The position numbers and the translations under genes were made by a program. From Bacteroidales bacterium (lineage in GTDB: Bacteria; Bacteroidota; Bacteroidia; Bacteroidales; Dysgonomonadaceae): 6,283 nt of DNA. The notes under the pieces are model-generated. The model searched no databases, was not told the DNA's origin, and saw only the letters and a program-made list of their open reading frames with translations. Below, one piece after another: positions 1 to 6,226 of the stretch. The DNA lies in NCBI GenBank assembly GCA_012798745.1, contig JAAZMQ010000320.1, forward strand, positions 1-6,283, in the 5' to 3' direction. Every line of letters starts with the position of its first letter. Positions within the stretch are counted from its first letter, which is position 1.

Positions 1-2
1 AA

Positions 3-158
3 AACGGGGATTATCGCGAATATTTCATCAATCTGCGCGATGCCATCCTAGGAAAAGCCAAACTTGCAGTGAAACCCGAAGAAGCGCGCAACGTTATTCG
101 CATCATTGAACTGGCTTTTCAAAGCAGTAAAGAAAAAAGAACGTTGGAAGTGGGCTAA
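3..158 (+). CDS. Gfo/Idh/MocA-family oxidoreductase, C-terminal fragment
   Basis: Only the last 51 codons and a TAA stop lie in the window; the start is off the left edge. The visible peptide contains NGDYREYFINLRDAILGKAK, then an AVKPEEARNVIRIIELAF segment, and ends KRTLEVG. This is the typical tail of Gfo/Idh/MocA NAD(P)-dependent sugar or polyol dehydrogenases of the YdgJ/YhhX type: a Y-x-N-L-x-D-A-I-x-G-K helix, a 'P-E-E-A-x-x-V-I-x-I-I-E-x-A' helix and a final 'S-x-x-x-R-x-x-x-V' strand. The Rossmann fold and the catalytic Lys/His lie outside the window, so substrate and activity cannot be judged. The gene converges on trpA; its TAA (156-158) overlaps the trpA TAG (155-157, minus strand). 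No link to tryptophan metabolism is implied. The family call rests on a short fragment. Confidence 0.7.
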   Translation, partial: NGDYREYFINLRDAILGKAKLAVKPEEARNVIRIIELAFQSSKEKRTLEVG

Positions 159-925
159 CGAATTGCTTCCATCAGTTTTCTTACTGCCTCGTCAATGGAA
201 TTTTCTGTTCCCAACAGCGATACAAACTTGCTGCCGATAATAGCACCCGAAGCCTCCTCGCATGCAGCATCAAAGGTAACTTTGTTGGATATGCCGAAAC
301 CGATCAAACGCGGATGGCGCAACTGCATGGTATTTACACGGCGAAAATACGCTAGATTAGCATCGCTAAAAACATTTTTTGCTCCGGTTACCGATGCCGA
401 CGACACCATATAAATGAACCCGCCGGTATTTTCGTCGATCAGCCGAATGCGTTCGTCCGATGTTTCGGGTGTAATGAGCATAATCACATGCAATCCGTGC
501 CGCTCGGCAGCATCTTTATACGATTCCATGTATTCGGCAAAAGGCAGATCGGGAATAATCAGTCCGTCGATTCCACAATCGGCTGCGGTTTTGAAGTACC
601 TTTCCGGCCCAAACTGAATGATGGGATTCAGATAACCCATCAGAATGAGCGGAACGCTTACTTTCTGACGAATATCGGCGAGTTGATTGAAAAGCAATTT
701 CACGCTCATGCCGTTCTTCAACGACTGTGTGCTTGCTGTCTGAATCACCGGCCCGTCGGCCAAGGGATCGCTGAAAGGAACGCCAATCTCAATGAGATCT
801 ACTCCGTTCTCGGCCAACGATTCAATAATGGAAGCGGTATCGTCCAATCGGGGATAACCCGCCGTGAAGAATACCGAAAGAATGCCGTTTTTCTTTTTGT
901 CAAACAATTGATCTATCCTGTTCAT
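155..925 (-). CDS. trpA: Tryptophan synthase alpha subunit (TrpA)
   Basis: TrpA cleaves indole-3-glycerol phosphate to indole and glyceraldehyde-3-phosphate in the cytoplasm and passes indole to TrpB through the tunnel of the alpha2beta2 complex. At 256 residues it is slightly shorter than the enterobacterial protein (268) but complete as a TIM barrel. Visible motifs are FFTAGYP (19-25), LIEIGVPFSDPLADGP (44-59) with the catalytic Glu46 and Asp57 (Glu49 and Asp60 in Salmonella), the mobile loop SVTGAKN (178-184), and the phosphate-binding GFGISN (209-214) and IIGSKFV (229-235) strands. The ATG overlaps the trpF stop by 4 nt (ATGA type), which decides the start and suggests translational coupling. 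It is the last gene of the operon, far from its partner trpB at the other end. Its TAG stop lies inside the end of the convergent oxidoreductase gene, so no dedicated terminator is visible after it. Confidence 0.98.
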   Translation of the reverse strand: MNRIDQLFDKKKNGILSVFFTAGYPRLDDTASIIESLAENGVDLIEIGVPFSDPLADGPVIQTASTQSLKNGMSVKLLFNQLADIRQKVSVPLILMGYLNPIIQFGPERYFKTAADCGIDGLIIPDLPFAEYMESYKDAAERHGLHVIMLITPETSDERIRLIDENTGGFIYMVSSASVTGAKNVFSDANLAYFRRVNTMQLRHPRLIGFGISNKVTFDAACEEASGAIIGSKFVSLLGTENSIDEAVRKLMEAIR

Positions 926-1560
926 TTTCTGATTTTCTCTATAAACGATTGTAACAATGCCGCATCTTTATATCCGGGAGATATTTCAAAGCAACTGTTC
1001 AGGTCGATACCCATAAACATAGGATGCGAAAAAGCCTTGATGGACTCTACATCGTCGGGCGAGATGCCTCCGCTCAGCAAAAAAGGCACCTCTCCACGGT
1101 AATCCGAAAGCACATCCCAATCGAATTTCCTTCCCGATCCACCATAACCTGAAGTGCGGGTATCAAAAAGAAAATAATCGCAGCATTTCTCGTAAAGCCG
1201 TACTTTTTTTACGGGAAACCGCCTTTCGGTATCGATGCTGAATGCCTTCATCACCTCAAATCCATCCCGCTGCAAGACACTACAGTAGGAAGGAAGTTCG
1301 CTTCCGTGCAACTGAATTACCTGAATTAAATTTCGTAAAGAAGTTTCTCTGACGATATCCTTTTGTTCATTAACGAAAACACCTACCCGTTTCACAGCAA
1401 AAGGAAAATTCTTGAATCCTACCGGGTGATCCATATAACGTGGCGATTCAGGATAAAACACAAAACCCATCCAGTCTACACCCAGTTGCTCCACTGCATG
1501 AATATTTTCCTCATCACGCATCCCGCATACTTTGATAATCAAGTCTTTCTTGAAAGCCAT
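922..1560 (-). CDS. trpF: Phosphoribosylanthranilate isomerase (TrpF)
   Basis: TrpF catalyses the Amadori rearrangement of N-(5'-phosphoribosyl)anthranilate to CdRP, the third step of the pathway, in the cytoplasm. At 212 residues it has the usual size of a stand-alone TrpF barrel. KVCGMR (10-15) holds the general base Cys12; LFDTRTSGYGGSGRKFDW (131-148) holds the general acid Asp133 and the glycine-rich phosphate loop. LLSGGISPDDV (161-171) and GIDLNSCFE (184-192), followed by PGYKD, complete the C-terminal phosphate site. The start lies 6 nt after the trpC stop, and the stop overlaps the trpA start by 4 nt. It is a separate gene, unlike the fused trpC-trpF of enterobacteria. Nothing in the sequence suggests loss of function. 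Confidence 0.97.
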   Translation of the reverse strand: MAFKKDLIIKVCGMRDEENIHAVEQLGVDWMGFVFYPESPRYMDHPVGFKNFPFAVKRVGVFVNEQKDIVRETSLRNLIQVIQLHGSELPSYCSVLQRDGFEVMKAFSIDTERRFPVKKVRLYEKCCDYFLFDTRTSGYGGSGRKFDWDVLSDYRGEVPFLLSGGISPDDVESIKAFSHPMFMGIDLNSCFEISPGYKDAALLQSFIEKIRK

Positions 1561-1566
1561 AAAAAT

Positions 1567-2358
1567 TTAAAAATCTTTCTTTAGTTTATTGAGAAATTTA
1601 CCCAAACTTGCGCCGGGATCGACGGTCTTCATGAAATTCTCTCCGATAAGAAAGCCTCGGTAACCCGCTTCACGCAATGCGCTCACTGTCGTTGGGGAAG
1701 AAATCCCACTTTCCGAAATCCATAAAGCCTCCTTGGGAAGAACGCGCGTCATTTGAAACGATTTCTCTACATGAGTTACAAAGGTACCTAAATTTCTGTT
1801 ATTGATACCGATGAGAGGATGCGAAGAGATGTAGTCCATTTCTTTCTCGTCGTGAAGTTCCAACAGTACCTCGAGCTGAAGCTCATTTGCAATTTCTGTG
1901 AATCTTCTACACTCTTCCTTGCTGATGGCCGCAGCAATAAGCAAAATGACATTTGCCCCCAGTAACTTGGTTTCGTAAATCTGATATTCATCTACAATGA
2001 ATTCTTTTCGCAGTACAGGAAGATGTGTCGCCGAGGCAGCAGTTTCTACATCCTTCGCCGTTCCACCGAAAAAATGTTCATCGCTAAGCACCGACAAGGC
2101 CGCAGCACCATTCACTTCGTAGTGTTGAGTTACCTGTTTTACATCGACACATGCGTTGATCCAACCTTTACTTGGTGAACGACGTTTAAACTCGGCAATA
2201 ATGCCGCTGTCGGAATTTTCTAATGCCGATTTCAACGAACGCACTTCACTCGTTTTCTTCTCCAACAGTTGGCAGATTTCGTTTATGGGGCGACGTTTTT
2301 TCTGCTCTTCAACTTCTATTCGCTTATGAGCAACGATTTCCTCAAGTACATCTTTCAT
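1567..2358 (-). CDS. trpC: Indole-3-glycerol phosphate synthase (TrpC)
   Basis: TrpC closes the indole ring, converting CdRP to indole-3-glycerol phosphate with loss of CO2 and water. The 263 residues match the single-domain enzyme. Seen in order are the N-terminal helix MKDVLEEIVAHKRIEVE, then IIAEFKRRSPSKG (53-65) with Glu56 and Lys58, VLRKEFIVDEYQI (115-127) with the probable catalytic Lys118, VLLELHD (164-170), IGINNRNL (183-190), and WISESGI (213-219) with the Glu-Ser pair. LIGENFMK near the end is the phosphate-binding turn. Together these cover all the catalytic positions expected for the family. It starts 4 nt after the trpD stop and ends 6 nt before trpF, well inside the operon. It appears intact. 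Confidence 0.97.
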   Translation of the reverse strand: MKDVLEEIVAHKRIEVEEQKKRRPINEICQLLEKKTSEVRSLKSALENSDSGIIAEFKRRSPSKGWINACVDVKQVTQHYEVNGAAALSVLSDEHFFGGTAKDVETAASATHLPVLRKEFIVDEYQIYETKLLGANVILLIAAAISKEECRRFTEIANELQLEVLLELHDEKEMDYISSHPLIGINNRNLGTFVTHVEKSFQMTRVLPKEALWISESGISSPTTVSALREAGYRGFLIGENFMKTVDPGASLGKFLNKLKKDF

Positions 2359-2362
2359 GCCG

Positions 2363-3361
2363 TCATCCTTTATTCACTTCCACAAACTTCTCAAGCGTTT
2401 TAAGCGCCTTCTTGCCGTAGAGCGATTCGCGGGCAATTTCGATACATTCCTCGATCGGTTTGTCTTGTTCGACAGTTTGAATGGCAAAAGCAGCATTGAT
2501 CACAACCACATCACGTTGCGCCTCGGTACCTTCTCCGTGAAGCACGTCTCTGAAAATACCGGCTGCAACCTCCACTGTATTTCCTCCATCCAACTCGTGT
2601 TGTTCTACCCGATTAAAACCGAGATCCTCAGGCACGAAAAGCTGTTCGCCTTTATCGGATACCACCTTGAATTGGTCGGTAAGCGAAATTTCGTCGTATC
2701 CGTCCAACGTATGAACAATGCAAAAATGCTTTTTGCCTTCCTGATAAATATAACTGTAAAGCCTCATCATAGACAAATCGTATACACCTAGCATCTGGTA
2801 GTTGGGTTGCACCGGATTTACCAACGGACCCAATACGTTGAAAAAATTGCGCACACCCAGACTTTTTCTTACTCCGGCCACTGCTTTCAGTGCGGGACTG
2901 AACAACGGTGCATGCAAATAGGCAATACGGCATTCTTCCATGCTTCTGCGCAACGTATCGATGTTGGTGGTAAATTTCACTCCCTGCTGCTCAATGACAT
3001 TGCTTGCTCCGCTGATGGAGGTGGCACCATAATTGCCGTGTTTTACCACGTTGTACCCCGCACCGGCAACCACAAAACACGCTGCGGTGGAAATATTGAA
3101 CGTATTTTTGCCATCGCCGCCCGTCCCCACGATATCCAGCGGTTGGTAATCCGACAAATCGGCCGGCACACGCATCTCAAGCAAGGCATCGCGGAATCCG
3201 AGAATTTCGTCCACCGAAATGCTACGCATAAGAAACGATGTGATGAGGGCGGCAACTTGCGATTCGGGCACACTCCCTCCAACAATGTCAAAAAGCACCT
3301 TCTTGGCTTCCTGACGCGAGAGGTATTGATAATCGAATATTTTATATAGCGTTTCTTTCAT
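2363..3361 (-). CDS. trpD: Anthranilate phosphoribosyltransferase (TrpD)
   Basis: TrpD transfers phosphoribose from PRPP to anthranilate, the second step of the pathway, normally as a homodimer. The 332 residues match stand-alone TrpD with no fused glutaminase domain. The N-terminal helical part (1-70) is followed by DIVGTGGDGKNTFNIST (76-92), the PRPP diphosphate loop. KHGNYGATSISGASNV (107-122) holds anthranilate and PRPP contacts; the Tyr where many phyla have Arg is common in Bacteroidetes. GVRKSLGVRNFFNVLGP (163-179) covers the conserved Arg and anthranilate site, and GYDEIS (221-226) holds the Asp-Glu magnesium pair. The ATG is preceded by an A/T-rich stretch without a Shine-Dalgarno site and lies 185 nt after the trpE stop, a gap filled by the trpG remnant. 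The remnant's frame runs about 20 nt past this start. TrpD itself looks fully functional. Confidence 0.97.
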   Translation of the reverse strand: MKETLYKIFDYQYLSRQEAKKVLFDIVGGSVPESQVAALITSFLMRSISVDEILGFRDALLEMRVPADLSDYQPLDIVGTGGDGKNTFNISTAACFVVAGAGYNVVKHGNYGATSISGASNVIEQQGVKFTTNIDTLRRSMEECRIAYLHAPLFSPALKAVAGVRKSLGVRNFFNVLGPLVNPVQPNYQMLGVYDLSMMRLYSYIYQEGKKHFCIVHTLDGYDEISLTDQFKVVSDKGEQLFVPEDLGFNRVEQHELDGGNTVEVAAGIFRDVLHGEGTEAQRDVVVINAAFAIQTVEQDKPIEECIEIARESLYGKKALKTLEKFVEVNKG

Positions 3362-3545
3362 TGTTGTTTATGTTTAAAAAATTTTGAATAACAGTGATTC
3401 CCTGTGGCGTAAAAGAGGCTTCGGGATGAAACAGAGCTCAGGGAACGTCGAGTTTTTTATGTTTAATGCCCCTAATATTGTTTCCATCATTCACAACTCC
3501 AATTTCAAGCTCCCCACATGAATCGCTTATAGGTAAAGAAATCAT
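3362..3545 (-). pseudogene. trpG: trpG remnant: C-terminal third of the anthranilate synthase glutaminase
   Basis: This space between trpE and trpD is where Bacteroidetes trp operons carry trpG, about 190 codons. One minus-strand frame from an ATG at 3543-3545, 1 nt past the trpE stop, gives 35 residues ending NIRGIKHKKLDVP and then TGA (3438-3440). After the stop the same frame continues ALFHPEASFTPQGITVIQNF-LNI. It aligns with the class I amidotransferase tail 'G-x-I-x-G-I-x-H-x-x-x-x-V-x-G-V-Q-F-H-P-E-S-x-x-T-x-x-G-x-x-I-x-x-N-F-L'. The FHPE triad residues (3420-3431) survive, but the usual Gly is the TGA, Gln has become Leu and the Ser after HPE is Ala. Everything upstream is missing, including the oxyanion loop and nucleophilic Cys, roughly 130 codons. 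The frame runs on into trpD and stops at 3342-3344. The deletion and stop rule out an active glutaminase. The identification rests on motif matching by eye. Confidence 0.85.
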
Positions 3546-3546
3546 A

Positions 3547-4953
3547 TCAAACATTGACCAGAGAAGCAGCTTTGTCGATGGCTTTTTTTAACGCACGCAA
3601 TTTGCTGTTGACTTCCTGCAACTCGTACTCATCGTTGCTTTGTGCTACGATACCCGCGCCGGCCTGATACCAAAGTTCATTGTTGCGGCTTACGAAAGTG
3701 CGAATAGTAATGGCCTGATTAAGATCACCATTTAATCCAATAAACCCAATGCAGCCTCCGTATGCACCCCGATTGTGTTTCTCAATCTCAGTAATGAGTT
3801 GCATGGCACGCACTTTAGGTGCTCCCGACACGGTGCCGGCAGGGAAAGTGTCAAAAAAAGCCTTGATGGGATCGGCATTTTCATTGAGTGTGCCGCTCAC
3901 GCGCGAAACCAAATGAATGACATGCGAGTAAAATTGCGGTTCTTTGTAAAAATCGACCTTTACATCGTGTGCGTTTTTTCTCAGATCGTTCCCGGCAAGG
4001 TCAACCAGCATAACGTGCTCGGCATTCTCTTTGGGGTCGTTCATCAGAAACTCCATCGCCTTCATATCCTCCTTATAATTTCCGGTACGACGGGTTGTGC
4101 CGGCTATGGGATCGATACTAATTCGCGAACCTTTTATTTTGCAGTGCGTTTCGGGAGAAGAACCAAAAATGCGGTATCCGCCAAAATCGAAATAAAACAG
4201 ATAGGGCGAAGGATTGATGGAACGCAAAGCACGATATACCTTGAAATCGTCGCCCGAGAATCGCTGAACAAAACGGCGCGAAAGCACAATCTGTGCAACA
4301 TCTCCCTGAAGACAATGTTGCACGCCACGACGGACATCAGCTTTGAATTCCTCATCGGTAATGGTGCTGTATTCCTCTCCTTCGTGAAAAAAATTGTACA
4401 ACGCAACATTGCGAACATTCATCAGCACTTCCACACGCGAGAGCCGACTTTCTTCTCCATCGCGAAGAAGTTCAACAATGGTGATCTCATCCTTAAAGTG
4501 ATCGAAAATCAGCATGTAGCGATAAAGAATATACAGCATATCGGGGGCATCGCTGCGTTCTTCTCTGCTTTCGCGAACAGGAATATCTTCGGTATATTTC
4601 ACGCAATTGAAAGTGGTATACCCAAACAATCCACAAGCATCGCTATGTTCGCCTTCAACATTTATTCTTTGAAGGAATCCGCTCAACGCGTCGGAAATCG
4701 TAAAAGATACCGATAACGGACGAACCTCTTTCTTACCGTCGGGCAATTTCATCGTACACATTCCCCTATTCACGTCTACCGAAGCAATAGGCTCGAGACC
4801 AATATAGGAAGTGCTGTTTTCGTTGGCGTGAAAGTCGGAACTTTCCAGCAGAGCCGACTGCGGAAAAGCATCGCGCACTTTCAAATAAACGCTCACGGGC
4901 GTATGAAGATCGCCAAGAATTTTTTTGGTGTTAGTACGAAAATTATAAGTCAT
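3547..4953 (-). CDS. trpE: Anthranilate synthase component I (TrpE)
   Basis: TrpE makes anthranilate and pyruvate from chorismate; ammonia normally comes from the TrpG subunit. The 468 residues match the family. LLESS (35-39) and NPSPY (247-251) are the elements forming the tryptophan feedback pocket in known enzymes. PIAGTTRRTG (282-291) has Ala where PabB usually has Lys (PIKGT), which favours TrpE over aminodeoxychorismate synthase. NAEHVMLVD, SHVIHLVSRVSG (343-354), GTVSGAPKVRAMQL (373-386), AITIRTF (414-420) and QAGAGIV (430-436) are active-site segments with the magnesium and chorismate ligands. One oddity is DLAGND (318-323) in place of the usual DLxRND: codon 321 is GGG (3991-3993), one base from an Arg codon. 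The gene starts 11 nt after trpB. The next gene should be trpG but is a remnant, so TrpE must use free ammonia or an unlinked PabA/TrpG, if it is active. Confidence 0.97.
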   Translation of the reverse strand: MTYNFRTNTKKILGDLHTPVSVYLKVRDAFPQSALLESSDFHANENSTSYIGLEPIASVDVNRGMCTMKLPDGKKEVRPLSVSFTISDALSGFLQRINVEGEHSDACGLFGYTTFNCVKYTEDIPVRESREERSDAPDMLYILYRYMLIFDHFKDEITIVELLRDGEESRLSRVEVLMNVRNVALYNFFHEGEEYSTITDEEFKADVRRGVQHCLQGDVAQIVLSRRFVQRFSGDDFKVYRALRSINPSPYLFYFDFGGYRIFGSSPETHCKIKGSRISIDPIAGTTRRTGNYKEDMKAMEFLMNDPKENAEHVMLVDLAGNDLRKNAHDVKVDFYKEPQFYSHVIHLVSRVSGTLNENADPIKAFFDTFPAGTVSGAPKVRAMQLITEIEKHNRGAYGGCIGFIGLNGDLNQAITIRTFVSRNNELWYQAGAGIVAQSNDEYELQEVNSKLRALKKAIDKAASLVNV

Positions 4954-4964
4954 ATTGTAATGAT

Positions 4965-6158
4965 TTATTTGTCGAATTGATCCATGTATGTAAGGTAAGT
5001 GTCCATATCCTTATCGCCTCGCCCCGACAGCGTAAGTACCACGATATCGGAAGGCGAAAATTCCACTTTATCCAACGCTGCCAAAGCGTGAGCCGACTCC
5101 AACGCAGGAATAATTCCCTCGTTGCGGGTTAAATCGAAAGCAGCTTTCAATGCCTCATCATCGGTGATGGCCAGTACGCGGGCACGCTGTTGCTTGGCCA
5201 GATAAGCATGAATGGGACCGACACCCGGATAATCCAGTCCCGCAGAAACAGAATACGGTTCAACAATCTGCCCGTCCTCGGTTTGCATAATAAGGGTTTT
5301 ACATCCGTGTAACACACCAATTTTTCCTAATTGAATAGTAGCAGCGGAATAACCGCTGTCGACACCTTTTCCTCCGGCTTCTGCAAGCACAATCTTGACA
5401 TGGTCGTTATCCAGATACTCATAAATCGTTCCTGCAGCATTGCTCCCTCCGCCAACACAGGCAAAAAGATAATCGGGAAAATCGCGCCCTTCTTTTTCTC
5501 TGAGTTGCGTTTTAATCTCTTTGCTGATAACCGACTGCAATCGGGCTACCATATCGGGATAAGGATGAGGACCAATGGTCGATCCGATCACATAATGCGT
5601 GTCTTCGGGATGGCTGCACCAGTCGCGAATAGCTTCGTTTGTGGCATCTTTCAATGTCATGTTTCCTGAGGTAACAGGAACAACTGTCGCTCCCAGCATT
5701 TCCATTTTTTTTACGTTCGGAAGCTGCCGTTCCACATCGGTTTTCCCCATATAAACCGTACAAGGCATCTGCATAAGTGCGCATACCGTTGCCGTAGCTA
5801 CACCATGTTGCCCGGCGCCGGTCTCGGCAATAATGCGGGTTTTGCCCATTCGCCGGGCTATGAGCACCTGACCAATGGCATTATTGATTTTGTGAGCACC
5901 GGTATGGTTGAGGTCTTCTCGTTTGAGATAAATCATACAACCATGTTGTTCAGAGAGTTGCTTGGATAAATACAACGGTGAGGGTCGTCCCACATAATCG
6001 CGCAACAACGCTTGAAATTCCTGTTGAAAGCTTTCGCTTTCCATAATTTCAAGATAGGCTTGCTGCAAATCTGCCACGCACTTGTGAAGAATTTCGGGTA
6101 CATAAGCTCCGCCGAACTCGCCATAATACCCTTTTTCGTTTACTGTAAATCGCTGCAT
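4965..6158 (-). CDS. trpB: Tryptophan synthase beta subunit (TrpB)
   Basis: TrpB is the PLP enzyme that joins indole and serine to give tryptophan, in complex with TrpA. The 397 residues match the classical TrpB1 type. YYGEFGGAYVPE (11-22) is the signature N-terminus. HTGAHKINN (85-93) contains Lys90, which forms the PLP Schiff base (Lys87 in Salmonella). AETGAGQHG (111-119) holds the catalytic Glu112, GGGSN (236-240) the PLP phosphate loop, AGLDYPGVGP (306-315) Asp308 of the COMM-linked region, and TLSGRGDKD (376-384) the Ser378 that contacts the pyridine nitrogen. All key residues are present. It is the first gene of the operon. The ATG follows A/T-rich sequence; an AAGGAG sits 25 nt upstream, too far to be a normal ribosome site. 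A terminator hairpin lies 37 nt before the start codon. Confidence 0.98.
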   Translation of the reverse strand: MQRFTVNEKGYYGEFGGAYVPEILHKCVADLQQAYLEIMESESFQQEFQALLRDYVGRPSPLYLSKQLSEQHGCMIYLKREDLNHTGAHKINNAIGQVLIARRMGKTRIIAETGAGQHGVATATVCALMQMPCTVYMGKTDVERQLPNVKKMEMLGATVVPVTSGNMTLKDATNEAIRDWCSHPEDTHYVIGSTIGPHPYPDMVARLQSVISKEIKTQLREKEGRDFPDYLFACVGGGSNAAGTIYEYLDNDHVKIVLAEAGGKGVDSGYSAATIQLGKIGVLHGCKTLIMQTEDGQIVEPYSVSAGLDYPGVGPIHAYLAKQQRARVLAITDDEALKAAFDLTRNEGIIPALESAHALAALDKVEFSPSDIVVLTLSGRGDKDMDTYLTYMDQFDK

Positions 6159-6195
6159 AATTAAAAACGTTTATTTAAAAATACTCCTTAAAATG

Positions 6196-6226
6196 AAAAA
6201 AGCCCGTCGCAAGGTGCGACAGGCTT
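6196..6226 (-). terminator. Intrinsic terminator, possible attenuator, ahead of trpB
   Basis: On the minus strand, AAGCCTGTCGCA (6226-6215) and TGCGACGGGCTT (6211-6200) form a 12-bp stem with one G-T wobble and a three-base loop (CCT). A run of six T (6201-6196) begins inside the 3' arm, giving a GC-rich hairpin plus U-tract that should end transcription towards trpB. The opposite strand has no comparable T-run. It either ends an upstream minus-strand gene or acts as an attenuator in the trp leader. The 37 nt between it and the trpB ATG show no clear Bacteroidetes promoter (TTG plus TAnnTTTG), which favours transcription reaching trpB through the hairpin, hence attenuation. No TGG codon is visible in the 57 nt upstream, so a Trp-coding leader peptide is not shown here. 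Confidence 0.8.

Noticed and set aside
488..1102. A 204-codon plus-strand open frame across the trpA/trpF junction.
   Set aside because: It is antisense to two well-supported genes, has no recognisable motifs, and is best explained as a shadow frame.
2807..3349. A 180-codon plus-strand open frame opposite trpD.
   Set aside because: It is antisense to intact TrpD, rich in Cys and His in no ordered pattern, with no supporting start context.
3775..4716. A 313-codon open frame on the plus strand opposite trpE.
   Set aside because: It is fully antisense to a clear TrpE coding sequence, its translation shows no recognisable domain, and such frames arise from the codon bias of the real gene.
3547..4953. 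The possibility that this gene is pabB (aminodeoxychorismate synthase) rather than trpE.
   Set aside because: It has PIAGT rather than the PabB-type PIKGT, carries the LLESS feedback element, and sits inside a full trp operon.
6165..6172. An AAACGTTT palindrome just upstream of the trpB ATG, considered as an operator.
   Set aside because: It is only 8 bp in AT-rich sequence, is not repeated, and matches no regulator site I can name.
6184..6189. An AAGGAG Shine-Dalgarno-like motif upstream of trpB.
   Set aside because: The spacer to the trpB ATG is 25 nt, no nearer start codon exists, and Bacteroidetes rarely rely on such sites, so it is probably chance.
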